The notes under the pieces are model-generated. The model did not search any database. It worked only from the letters and a program-made list of their open reading frames with translations, and was not told where the DNA came from. Shown here in pieces: positions 18,701-26,900 of a DNA stretch of 59,803 bases. Within the stretch, counting starts at the first letter, position 1, and each line of letters starts with the position of its first letter. The translations under genes were made by a program, and so were the position numbers. Source of the DNA: Lachnospiraceae bacterium (lineage in GTDB: Bacteria > Bacillota > Clostridia > Lachnospirales > Lachnospiraceae). The stretch is taken from contig JAGBEV010000045.1 of NCBI GenBank assembly GCA_017936785.1, forward strand, positions 1-59,803, written 5' to 3'.

Positions 18701-19515
18701 TTGATAAAATCGGCACACAGTTTCAGCGGAGCATGCAGAAAGAATCTCTGGTGCAGCTTTTGAATATGAAGGGATCGGAGCAATCCCCGTCAGAAAATCT
18801 CCTGAGGGAAAAAATTGATTTCGCATATCCCCATCCGGAACTGGAAGGACTGTATACTAAGACCAGTGTATCCGAGTTAAAGCTGGCGGCGCTCCATGAG
18901 GATGAGCAGACCGATGTGCTCTTTGAAACAGAACAGGAGGATTCAGTCATTCCTTTATTTATGCAAACGGAGCAGAAGGCGGGCGGCGTCACCAGGGGTA
19001 CAGCTTACCACAGATTGATGGAGCTGCTGGATTTTAAGAAATTTGCAGGGATAACTGACAGAAATGAAAAGGGAAGGATATTAAAAGAGCAAAGGGAAGA
19101 AATTCTGCGGAAAGGGAGAATGGCACAGGCGGATATGGACTTGATCAGTCCGGACAAAGTGGAAGTCTTTTTAAACAGCAGTCTGGCAGAGGAAATGGCA
19201 CTGGCAGACAGGGAAGGAAAGCTCTTTAAGGAACAGCCCTTTGTCATGGCTGTCAGCGCAAAAACGGTAAACCCTAAATTTCCAAAAGAGGAATCCATGC
19301 TTATTCAGGGTATTATTGATGCTTATTATGAAAAACAGGGAGAAATTTACCTGATGGATTACAAAACGGACCGGGTAAATAAAAAAGAGGATCTGATACA
19401 AAGGTATCAGACCCAGCTTGATTATTATAAAGAAGCCTTGGAAAAGCTTACAGGAAAAAAAGTAGCAGGAGTCTATATTTATTCCTATCACTTTTTGGAA
19501 TCCATTGCCATTTGA
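15760..19515 (+). CDS. addA: ATP-dependent helicase/nuclease subunit A
   Basis: AddA, the 3'-5' SF1 helicase and second nuclease subunit of AddAB. The 1251-residue protein has Walker A AAAGSGKT near residue 30, the TFTNAAAAEMRERI block, a motif II region with IDEYQDSN, late helicase motifs TIHKSKGLEFPV and RVLYVALTRAKEKL, and a C-terminal PD-(D/E)XK nuclease (GIIDAYYEK then LMDYKTDRV). AGGAGG precedes the start. The last 28 bp overlap the 3' end of the opposite-strand glycosyltransferase gene. Confidence 0.96.
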   Translation: MAMKFTEDQQKVIDIRDCNVLVSAAAGSGKTAVLVERILRLITDEENPVDVDRLLVVTFTNAAAAEMRERIHNAILHKLEKEPDHVNLQRQAVLVHHAQITTIDSFCRFILKNHFQEIDLDPGFAVGDPGKMKLMEKETMAKVMEEAYAGREYYEGFYKDFMNLTNAFARKGRDTAIEEMVDKIYHFVMSLPFPEKWLKNTLLDYEIEELEEFSRCEFVQGIMTTVSKKLEGMAALYDRILAICMQADGPESYISPLEQEREQILKAVEAEDYVSLKDGVSAIAFGRLPAIRKGNCNEDKKEQVKQVRERMKKRTAALKDMYFFESMEDMKEDMRETGKLLKPLVHLTLGFMERFAADKAKENVIDFSDMEHFALKILVDEEGNPTDTAKMYQDYYAQIMIDEYQDSNEVQELLLSVVSKENGEKPNRFMVGDMKQSIYKFRMARPEIFLEKYYRYGEGKNTDEKPGRKTSHHARIDLKKNFRSRQEVIDTVNHIFYPLMGQEVGGITYDEDAALYGGARYPLPEYEKEQMEEPSGSTEEKKAGSIDTEKTEEQEKRYREFQTELLVFERTDEEVEKTRLSKAEAEAAMIGSKIRELLQYGQVTDKESGRLRPVRYEDIVILLRSTSGLMESLQEVLKKEGIPVSVPGRTGYFSAREVQTMLQLLDVLVNPNRDISLAAVLKSPLYGFHDEELAQISLIQMEDREHASLYDKLKLSDMEKARGFLEELGRYRKAAKTESVHDLLYMVIREHRYLEYVTALPGGGIRLANLEMLLEKAVDYEKLQMHGLFGFLQYMKQLEKYEIDYGEGTDEKSDCVRIMTIHKSKGLEFPVCFVAGLSKNFHRRDLSGALLLHTDLGIGMEYRSNETHVKRRTLKQKVVADRMKTEEMGEELRVLYVALTRAKEKLILTGVSDDFQKALTESKNLNGGQYLLPAENRKVEPELILESNSYLKLLQHAFSLYEDEPWRIPLISLYHERDLQLDKIGTQFQRSMQKESLVQLLNMKGSEQSPSENLLREKIDFAYPHPELEGLYTKTSVSELKLAALHEDEQTDVLFETEQEDSVIPLFMQTEQKAGGVTRGTAYHRLMELLDFKKFAGITDRNEKGRILKEQREEILRKGRMAQADMDLISPDKVEVFLNSSLAEEMALADREGKLFKEQPFVMAVSAKTVNPKFPKEESMLIQGIIDAYYEKQGEIYLMDYKTDRVNKKEDLIQRYQTQLDYYKEALEKLTGKKVAGVYIYSYHFLESIAI

Positions 19516-20501
19516 CGGTAGCGTGCGGCTTCCTCAGGATTTCCCAGCTTTTCATAGCAGTGTTCCAAAGCCGTTAAAGGAATCTCGGTGTGGTGGCGGA
19601 GGCTTAAAGCGCTTTCTGTCTCAAAGGCTGCATTGTAATACCAGATACATGCTTCCTCCAGATCGCCGCAGGTTTCATAATATTCGCCCAGCTCACAGCA
19701 GATTTCGCTGCAGCCGCCGCTGGCGATTGCTTTTGTAGTATATTTAAAGAAATCCAGATATTTTTTGGAAAGCAGGCATGCTTTGGCGCAAATGCAGCAT
19801 GCTTCAAGTATTTCGTCCATGCTTCTGTTTTCATCGTCAATAGAGGCGGCAAAAGCCGGATATGCTCTGATGAAATCCTGGGCTTCTCCGGAAATAAATA
19901 ATTCCTTGGCATACAGGTTATGCAGTCTTTGGTTTAATCGTACGCCGTCCTTGTTCAGCCGTTCAAAAGCCTGGATGTCCCGGGCTTTATGGTTGCTGGT
20001 GGGACAATGAGTGATGGTGATGTCGCTTTCATAAACCAGCGGATCTAAGCGGACCGCTTCATGAATGGCATTCTCCCATATAAATGTCCGAAGCCTTTTA
20101 TAGAGCTTGGGACGAAGCTCCTTATCAAAATTATAAATGGTATTATAGGACAACTGGTTGGCGTAGTACATCTGCACGATGTCGATTTCCGGCAGGAGTC
20201 CTTTTTTGAGTATCAGGAATTTCTTGCGGTTTTCTTCGTCTAAAACCTCATCGGCATCGGCGCAATATATGTAATCCCTGGTTGCCTTGGAAAAAGAAAA
20301 ATTTCTGGCGTCGCTGAAACTTCCGGTCCAGGTAAAATCATAAATCAGATCCGTATAGTTTGCGGCAATCTCCTTGGTCTTATCGGTGGAGCCTGTATCT
20401 ACAATGATGATCTCATCCATGAGATCCGCAATGGAATCCAGACATCTTGCCAAAACGGCTTCTTCATTTTTAACAATCATACAAAGACTGATGCTGATCA
20501 T
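19488..20501 (-). CDS. Family 2 glycosyltransferase with helical repeat C-terminus
   Basis: A 337-residue GT-A glycosyltransferase. The N-terminal GT2 domain shows SLCMIVKNEEAVLARCLDSI, VDTGSTDKT and the metal-binding CADADEVL (DxD-like). The remainder is alpha-helical and TPR-like (CCELGEYYETCGDLEEACIWYYNA). This is the arrangement of small GT2-TPR proteins that modify peptides or surface glycans; the acceptor is unknown. The start has AGGAGG at good spacing. It lies 116 bp downstream of thiT on the same strand and may be read through from it. Confidence 0.9.
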   Translation of the reverse strand: MISISLCMIVKNEEAVLARCLDSIADLMDEIIIVDTGSTDKTKEIAANYTDLIYDFTWTGSFSDARNFSFSKATRDYIYCADADEVLDEENRKKFLILKKGLLPEIDIVQMYYANQLSYNTIYNFDKELRPKLYKRLRTFIWENAIHEAVRLDPLVYESDITITHCPTSNHKARDIQAFERLNKDGVRLNQRLHNLYAKELFISGEAQDFIRAYPAFAASIDDENRSMDEILEACCICAKACLLSKKYLDFFKYTTKAIASGGCSEICCELGEYYETCGDLEEACIWYYNAAFETESALSLRHHTEIPLTALEHCYEKLGNPEEAARYRQMAMDSKK

Positions 20502-20617
20502 AAGAATTCCTCCTTTTGCTGCTTATATGGCTTAAGCCTGATAGGTATATTTTAGCATATTAAACAAAGAATGCCTATTTAAAATGAAGAAATTTCCAAT
20601 TGATTCATCATGCTTAT

Positions 20618-21292
20618 TTAGGACAATGCCATTGCCTTGATCTTCTCCAACGCCTTCTTTACAGGAGGAAGATTGATGATGATCAATGTAATGATCATTT
20701 CCAAAAGGATGTAGCTGTAATTGTAGATAATGGAATATACGGAAGTCAGTGATTTGGGAAACCACTCAGGCATATAATCCATCCAGTAAATATATCCGCC
20801 GATGGTGTGGAAAAGTCCCCGTACCAGACAGCCCACAATGTAGCCGATGGTAAGACCATGCTTTTTGCTGTACCAGATTCCGGCAAGTCCCAGAGCAGTA
20901 AAGGCAAAGAAATAATCGCAGCAGATCTGGAACGGTGTAAGGAAATAAGTGGCGCCTGTCTGCATAAACTGCAGGATACTGTAGGCGAAAGCGGTGAGCA
21001 GACCAACCTTAACACCATAAAGGTAACCTATGTAACAGATGAAGAACATGCTGAATAAGGTTACGGAACCGCCCATGGGCAATTCATATTTGATATAGGA
21101 TGTGACAAATGCCAGGGCAAGTGCGATGCCTGCAAAAGCAAGCTGCTTTGCATTGATCTTTTTGGCGCTCTGCTTTTTATCCACAATAAATGCGGTAACC
21201 AGCATGACCAAAATAAGCAGAATAACAAGGGCGATATAGCCATTGTCAGAGAGGGCATAATAGCCGTCTTCAGAGTTGATAAAATGTGACAT
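20618..21292 (-). CDS. thiT: Energy-coupled thiamine transporter S component
   Basis: A 224-residue membrane protein with about six helices matching ThiT (YuaJ), the substrate-binding subunit of an ECF transporter. It captures thiamine and works with shared EcfA/EcfA'/EcfT subunits encoded elsewhere. The identification is strengthened by the TPP riboswitch directly upstream on the same strand. Its SD (AAGGAGG) lies in a hairpin 7 nt before the ATG, so expression should fall when TPP is plentiful. Confidence 0.95.
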   Translation of the reverse strand: MSHFINSEDGYYALSDNGYIALVILLILVMLVTAFIVDKKQSAKKINAKQLAFAGIALALAFVTSYIKYELPMGGSVTLFSMFFICYIGYLYGVKVGLLTAFAYSILQFMQTGATYFLTPFQICCDYFFAFTALGLAGIWYSKKHGLTIGYIVGCLVRGLFHTIGGYIYWMDYMPEWFPKSLTSVYSIIYNYSYILLEMIITLIIINLPPVKKALEKIKAMALS

Positions 21293-21299
21293 AAAAAAA

Positions 21300-21322
21300 C
21301 CTCCTTATGATTGCATAGGAGG
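21300..21322 (-). promoter_or_regulatory. SD-sequestering hairpin of thiT
   Basis: The SD arm ATAAGGAGG (21308-21300 on the minus strand) pairs with CCTCCTAT (21322-21315) around a 6-nt loop. Further upstream, ATTTTGCAG (21397-21389, in the 3' strand of the aptamer's closing region) can pair with CTGCAAAAT (21352-21344), giving a plausible switch between the aptamer and the SD region. Confidence 0.6.
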
Positions 21323-21390
21323 GGACTACTAAAACAGGTTGATATTTTGCAGAGTGATCTTCTGATATATGGATTATACCAAAGCATCCT

Positions 21391-21490
21391 GCAAAATTGC
21401 TTCCTTACGCCGGTATTATCCGGTTCAAGTAGTGAGGGTTAGCTGCCAGAATCGGCAGCAGTCTCAGCCATGGGGCTCCCCTAGCAAAAT
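21391..21490 (-). promoter_or_regulatory. TPP (THI-box) riboswitch
   Basis: On the minus strand the conserved elements appear in order: GGGGAGCCC, GCTGAGA, a variable stem, AACCCTCAC, CTTGAACC, GGATAATACCGGCG and AAGGAAGC. These are the pyrimidine- and pyrophosphate-sensing helices of the TPP aptamer. It lies about 100 nt before thiT, leaving room for a translational expression platform. Confidence 0.96.
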
Positions 21491-21549
21491 TATTTGATTC
21501 GTACACACTATACTTGGTTTAAAAAGTTTTGTCAACTAAAAGAAAAAAT

Positions 21550-22077
21550 CTATTCTACTTTTCCCATACGGTTAAATGGAAAATAACAAAAAGCTGCCTT
21601 CCCTAAAATCTGATCTTCCCTTACAAAAGTATTTTCCCAATATCTGGAGTCAAAAGAGTAATTTCTGTTATCACCCAGTACAAAGTAACTGTTGCCGGGA
21701 ACTGTGTAAGGACCGAAATCACCCAAAGGAACTTCGGGAGTAAAGGAATCATCCAGAGGTTCTGCTGCACCATTGATATAAACCTTACCCCCTAAAATGG
21801 TTACGGTTTCTCCGGGAAGACCAATGATCCTTTTGATATAAAGGACAGATTCGTCATCGGGATATTTAAAAATAATGATATCATATCTTTGGGGAATTCC
21901 TGTTTTATAAGCCAGACGGTTGCCAATGACACGATCGCCGGTCATAATGGTATTTTCCATGGATTCAGATGGAATCTGAGCGTTTACGATCAAAAAGGTA
22001 TCCATCAGCCATACCAGAATAACAACTACCACAAATATGATCACATATTCAAGTAATTCACGAATTATGGCTTTCAT
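21550..22077 (-). CDS. lepB: Type I signal peptidase
   Basis: Membrane-bound protease that removes signal peptides from exported proteins. The 175-residue product has one N-terminal anchor (YVIIFVVVVILVWLM), the catalytic serine in PSESMENTI and the catalytic lysine in YIKRIIGLPGE, plus the family box GDNRNYSFDSR. The length is typical of Gram-positive SipS-type enzymes. The start at 22077 is preferred because AAGGAAG lies 7 nt upstream; an in-frame ATG 63 nt earlier lacks an SD. Monocistronic. Confidence 0.95.
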   Translation of the reverse strand: MKAIIRELLEYVIIFVVVVILVWLMDTFLIVNAQIPSESMENTIMTGDRVIGNRLAYKTGIPQRYDIIIFKYPDDESVLYIKRIIGLPGETVTILGGKVYINGAAEPLDDSFTPEVPLGDFGPYTVPGNSYFVLGDNRNYSFDSRYWENTFVREDQILGKAAFCYFPFNRMGKVE

Positions 22078-22242
22078 AAAGTTTCTTCCTTGGGCATTTT
22101 GTGTTATTCTCATTATACAGGGCAAAAAAAGATTGTACAAGAGTCAAAGAGTCAGCGGCAGTCCTTAAAAACTATGGTATATGGCTGAAAGACTCACTAT
22201 TTGCGGAGATAAAATGGAAGAAAAAACAGGGAGGAAATGAGG

Positions 22243-23826
22243 ATGTATCAATATGTCCTTTTTGATCTGGACGGCACACTGACTGATCCCAAGGAAGGAA
22301 TCTGTAAATCAGTACAGTATGCGCTGCATGCACAAAATATAGAGGAACCTGATCTGGATAAACTGGAGCCTTTTATCGGACCGCCTCTGATGGCAGGCTT
22401 TCAGGAATTTTATGGTATGGATGAAAACAGAGCCAAAGAGGCGGTGGCAAAATTCAGAGAACGGTTTGAAACAGTAGGGCTTTATGAAAATGAACTCTAT
22501 CCGGGAATGGAAGAATTTCTTGCAGGATTACAGGAAAAAGGAATCCGCCTTGCTGTTGCTTCCAGCAAACCCAGGGAGTTTGTGGAGAGAATTTTAAAGC
22601 ATTTTGGCATAGACCGATATTTTGAAGTTGTAGTGGGAAGTGAAAAAGATGGCAGAAAGGTAGAAAAGACAGATGTCATCAGAGAGGCATTGGCAAAGCT
22701 TTTTAAATTACCGGAAGAAAAGATCATTTCCATTGATGTGAGTAAATACGGTGAAGGAAAAGGGGAACAGGACAGGGAAGAAGCGGAAAAGAAGGCAAAG
22801 AGAATTATTCCTATAGATGATATTCTAATGGTAGGAGACCGTAAGTTTGATATATTGGGGGCACATACCTTCCTGCTGGATGGGGCAGGGGTATCTTATG
22901 GATATGCGCCTGAAGGAGAGCTGGAAGCGGCAGGAGCAGATTATATCACGGACAATCTGGAGGAACTTTGGAGGATCATAACCGGGGAAGATATCAGGGA
23001 TAGATATGGAAGGACCAGGGCGTTGCAAAAAAGTCTGCAGATCCTTTCACCTGTTGTTTATGATTTTCTTTTATCTTTTGTCATACTGTTTCTTTTAAAA
23101 TGGGGACTGGATGTAATGCTAAAAGGTCCCCTGGGAAAATTTGGAGGCTGGTTTGAGATGAACTCCAAACAGATGGCAGTATACTTTGATGCTTTTGCCA
23201 CCGCTTTGTGCGCATTGGTATTTGCAGGTATTTATAAACGTGAGAAATACCATCCCATATCCCGGATCGTAAGGCGGCGGAATCAAAAAAGGCTGGTGCG
23301 GGCGGCAGTACCCTTAGCAGGAGTATCCATGTGTCTGGCGTTGTTTTTAAATAGTCTCTTTGCCTTTCTGCGCCTGTTTTCACTATCTGCTGCATATGAA
23401 GGAGTGGCGGACATTCAATATTCTGTTTCTATGCTCTTTGGATTGCTCAATTATGGTCTTATAAAACCTGTAGAAGAGGAACTTGTCTTCCGTGGGCTTG
23501 TGTATGGGAGAATGCGAAAGTACTTTTCAGCCGTTATTTCCATTCCCGTTTCAGCATTGCTGTTTGGAGCATATCATGGGAATCTTGTGCAATTGGTCTA
23601 TGCTTTTATCATGGGATGCTTTCTGGCATATGCCTTTGAAAAATATAAAAGTCTGAAAGCCTCCTTACTGGTGCATAGTGGGGCAAATCTGATCGTTTAT
23701 GTGACAAGCAGCCTTCAGGGGATAAATCAACTGGTGTTTACGAAAGCCGGTATCATTATTTCGGGCCTCCTTATGGTATTGTTTTTCTTTTTACTTATAA
23801 AAGAAAATGTGCCAAAAAGAAAATAA
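22243..23826 (+). CDS. HAD phosphatase fused to CPBP membrane protease
   Basis: A 527-residue two-part protein. Residues 1-245 are a HAD hydrolase of the phosphoglycolate phosphatase type (FDLDGTLTD with nucleophile Asp, VASSKP, GDRKFDILGA), with an unusual charged insertion (about residues 165-190, rich in Lys/Glu) before the last motif. Residues 270-527 are a membrane domain with the CPBP/CAAX protease signature EEELVFRG (about 411-418) and a later AYHGN motif. The soluble phosphatase should face the cytoplasm. The start at 22243 is chosen for its SD (GAGG, 8 nt); an ATG 6 nt upstream is too close. Substrates unknown. Confidence 0.85.
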   Translation: MYQYVLFDLDGTLTDPKEGICKSVQYALHAQNIEEPDLDKLEPFIGPPLMAGFQEFYGMDENRAKEAVAKFRERFETVGLYENELYPGMEEFLAGLQEKGIRLAVASSKPREFVERILKHFGIDRYFEVVVGSEKDGRKVEKTDVIREALAKLFKLPEEKIISIDVSKYGEGKGEQDREEAEKKAKRIIPIDDILMVGDRKFDILGAHTFLLDGAGVSYGYAPEGELEAAGADYITDNLEELWRIITGEDIRDRYGRTRALQKSLQILSPVVYDFLLSFVILFLLKWGLDVMLKGPLGKFGGWFEMNSKQMAVYFDAFATALCALVFAGIYKREKYHPISRIVRRRNQKRLVRAAVPLAGVSMCLALFLNSLFAFLRLFSLSAAYEGVADIQYSVSMLFGLLNYGLIKPVEEELVFRGLVYGRMRKYFSAVISIPVSALLFGAYHGNLVQLVYAFIMGCFLAYAFEKYKSLKASLLVHSGANLIVYVTSSLQGINQLVFTKAGIIISGLLMVLFFFLLIKENVPKRK

Positions 23827-23912
23827 TTCTTATGAAATAATCCATATATTCTGAAAATTTATCAATAAAAATAAAATTGTCGAATTGTCAGACGATTGTT
23901 AAAAATTTCTTC

Positions 23913-23941
23913 TTTACAAGTTGAAAAAATGGGTGTATAGT
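23913..23941 (+). promoter_or_regulatory. Promoter of gltBD
   Basis: TTTACA (23913-23918), exactly 17 bp, TATAGT (23936-23941), 47 bp before gltB. Upstream (about 23,876-23,905) ATTGT occurs three times, twice as AATTGTC, possibly an activator site. Confidence 0.7.
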
Positions 23942-23988
23942 AACATCACGAACGCAAAAGCTGGATAAACCCAGAAAGGAGATTTCAC

Positions 23989-26900
23989 ATGTTTGACGCA
24001 AAGTTAGATATGCCCAAGCCTCCCCTTTACCGGGAAGAATTTGAGCATGACAACTGCGGTATCGGTGCTTGTGTGAATATAAACGGAACAAAAAGCCGTG
24101 CCACAGTTGAAAACGCATTAAAGATCGTAGAAAATTTAGAGCACAGAGCCGGCAAAGACGCCGAGGGTAAGACGGGTGATGGAGTTGGAATCCTGACACA
24201 GGTTTCTCATAAGTTCTTCACAAAAGTCGCTGATACCCTCGGTATTTTTTTGGGCGATGAAAGAGAATATGGTGTGGGTATGTTTTTCTTCCCTCAGGAT
24301 GAATTACACAGAAACCAGGCTAAGAAAATGTTTGAGATCATCGTGGAAAAGGAAGGTCTTACATTTTTAGGATGGAGAGAGGTTCCCACAGTTCCTTCTG
24401 TTTTGGGACATAAAGCAGTAGAATGTATGCCCTGTATCATGCAGGCATTTATCAAAAAACCTGCTGATGTGGAAAAAGGTCTGGAATTTGACCGTAAACT
24501 TTATATTGTAAGGCGTATTTTTGAACAGTCCACAGATTCCACCTATGTTGTTTCCTTAAGCAGCCGGACTATCGTATATAAAGGTATGTTTCTGGTTGGA
24601 CAGCTCCGTACCTTCTTTAGTGACTTACAGGATGAGGATTATGAATCTGCCATTGCCATCGTCCATTCCAGATTCTCTACCAATACCAATCCCAGCTGGG
24701 AAAGAGCCCATCCCAACAGATTCATCGTACACAACGGCGAGATCAATACCATCCGGGGCAATGCGGACAAGATGCTGGCGCGTGAAGAAAATATGGAGTC
24801 CGTTCATTTAAAAGGACAGCTTGCTAAAATCCTTCCGGTCATCAATGCCTCCGGTTCTGACTCGGCAATGCTTGACAATACGCTGGAATTCCTTGTTATG
24901 AGCGGAATGCCCCTCCCTCTTGCAGTTATGATCACCATTCCGGAGCCCTGGGCAAATAATAAGACCATGAGCCAGGATAAAAAGGACTTTTATCAATATT
25001 ATGCCACCATGATGGAGCCATGGGACGGACCGGCTTCCATTCTGTTCTCCGATGGAGATTTGATGGGTGCTGTTCTTGACCGTAACGGATTAAGACCTTC
25101 CCGTTATTATATTACTGATGACGGTCAGGTTATTCTTTCCTCCGAGGTAGGCGTCCTTCCTATCGATCCTACTAAGATCGTAAAGAAAGAAAGACTTCAT
25201 CCGGGCAAGATGCTTCTGATCGATACTGTTAAGGGCGAGGTTATTGATGACGATCATTTGAAACAGTCCTATGCAAGCAAGCAGCCTTACGGCGAATGGC
25301 TGGATTCCAATCTGGTGGAGCTTCATGATCTGAAAATTCCTAATATGAGAGTGCCGGAATTTACCTATGAAGAAAGACAGCGGATGCAGAAGGCTTTCGG
25401 TTATACCTATGATGAATTGAAACAGACCATTCTGCCTATGGCAAAGAACGGTTCCGAAGCCATTGCGGCAATGGGCGTTGATACTCCCCTGCCTGTATTG
25501 AGCAAATCAAAACATCCGTTATTTAACTACTTTAAACAGTTGTTTGCACAGGTTACCAATCCGCCTATCGATGCGATCCGTGAAGAGGTGGTAACTTCTA
25601 CTACCGTATATGTAGGTAAGGACGGAAACCTTCTGGAAGAAAAACCTGAGAACTGCAACGTATTAAAGGTACGCAACCCGATCCTGACCAATACGGATAT
25701 TTTGAAGATCAAAAATATGAAAGCCGACGGTTTTAAGGTTGAAGTTGTTCCCATTACTTATTATAAGAACACCAGTCTTGAGAAAGCCATTGACCGTCTG
25801 TTTGTGGAAGTGGACCGTATGTTCCGTGACGGGGCAAATATCCTGATCCTTTCCGACAGGGGCGTGGATGAAAACCATGTGGCAATCCCTTCACTTTTGG
25901 CAGTTTCCGCATTGCAGCAGCATCTGGTAACCACCAAGAAGCGTACTTCCGTAGCGATCATTCTGGAATCTGCGGAGCCAAGGGAAGTACATCATTTTGC
26001 AACCCTGTTAGGCTACGGCGCATGTGCCATCAACCCTTATCTGGCGCAGGAGTCCATTAAGGAATTGATCGATAACAGAATGTTGGATAAAGATTATTAT
26101 GCAGCGGTCAATGATTATAATGATGCGGTGCTTCACGGCATTGTCAAGATCGCATCCAAAATGGGTATTTCCACTATCCAGTCCTACCAGGGCTCCAAGA
26201 TTTTTGAAGCAATCGGTCTGGACTATGATCTGGTAAATAAATATTTCGGCGGAACGGTCTGCCGTGTAGGCGGTATTACTATGGAGGATATTGAAAAGCA
26301 GGTAGATGAGCTTCACTCCATGGCATTCGATCCTCTGGGACTGGAGACGGATCTGTCTTTGGAAAGCCCCGGACATCATAAGATGAGAAGCGGCGGAGAC
26401 GAACACCTTTACAATCCTGAGACCATTCATTTGCTGCAGGAGTCCACACGCCGTGGTGATTACAACATGTTTAAGCAGTATACCGCATGTGTCAATGACG
26501 AGACCAGCATAAAGACATTAAGAGGTCTTATGGACTTCAATTATCCCAAAAAAGGAATTTCCATTGAGCAGGTTGAAAGTGTGGATTCCATTGTGAAAAG
26601 ATTTAAGACAGGTGCCATGTCCTATGGTTCCATTTCCAAGGAGGCGCATGAATGTCTTGCTATCGCCATGAATAATCTGGGCGGTAAATCCAACACCGGT
26701 GAAGGCGGAGAGGATCTGGAGAGACTTTCCGTAGGACCTGACGGATTGAATAAGTGCTCTGCGATCAAGCAGGTTGCATCAGGACGTTTCGGCGTTACCA
26801 GTAAATATCTGACCAGCGCACAGGAAATCCAGATCAAAATGGCACAGGGAGCAAAACCCGGCGAAGGCGGACATCTGCCGGCAGGAAAGGTTTACCCCTG

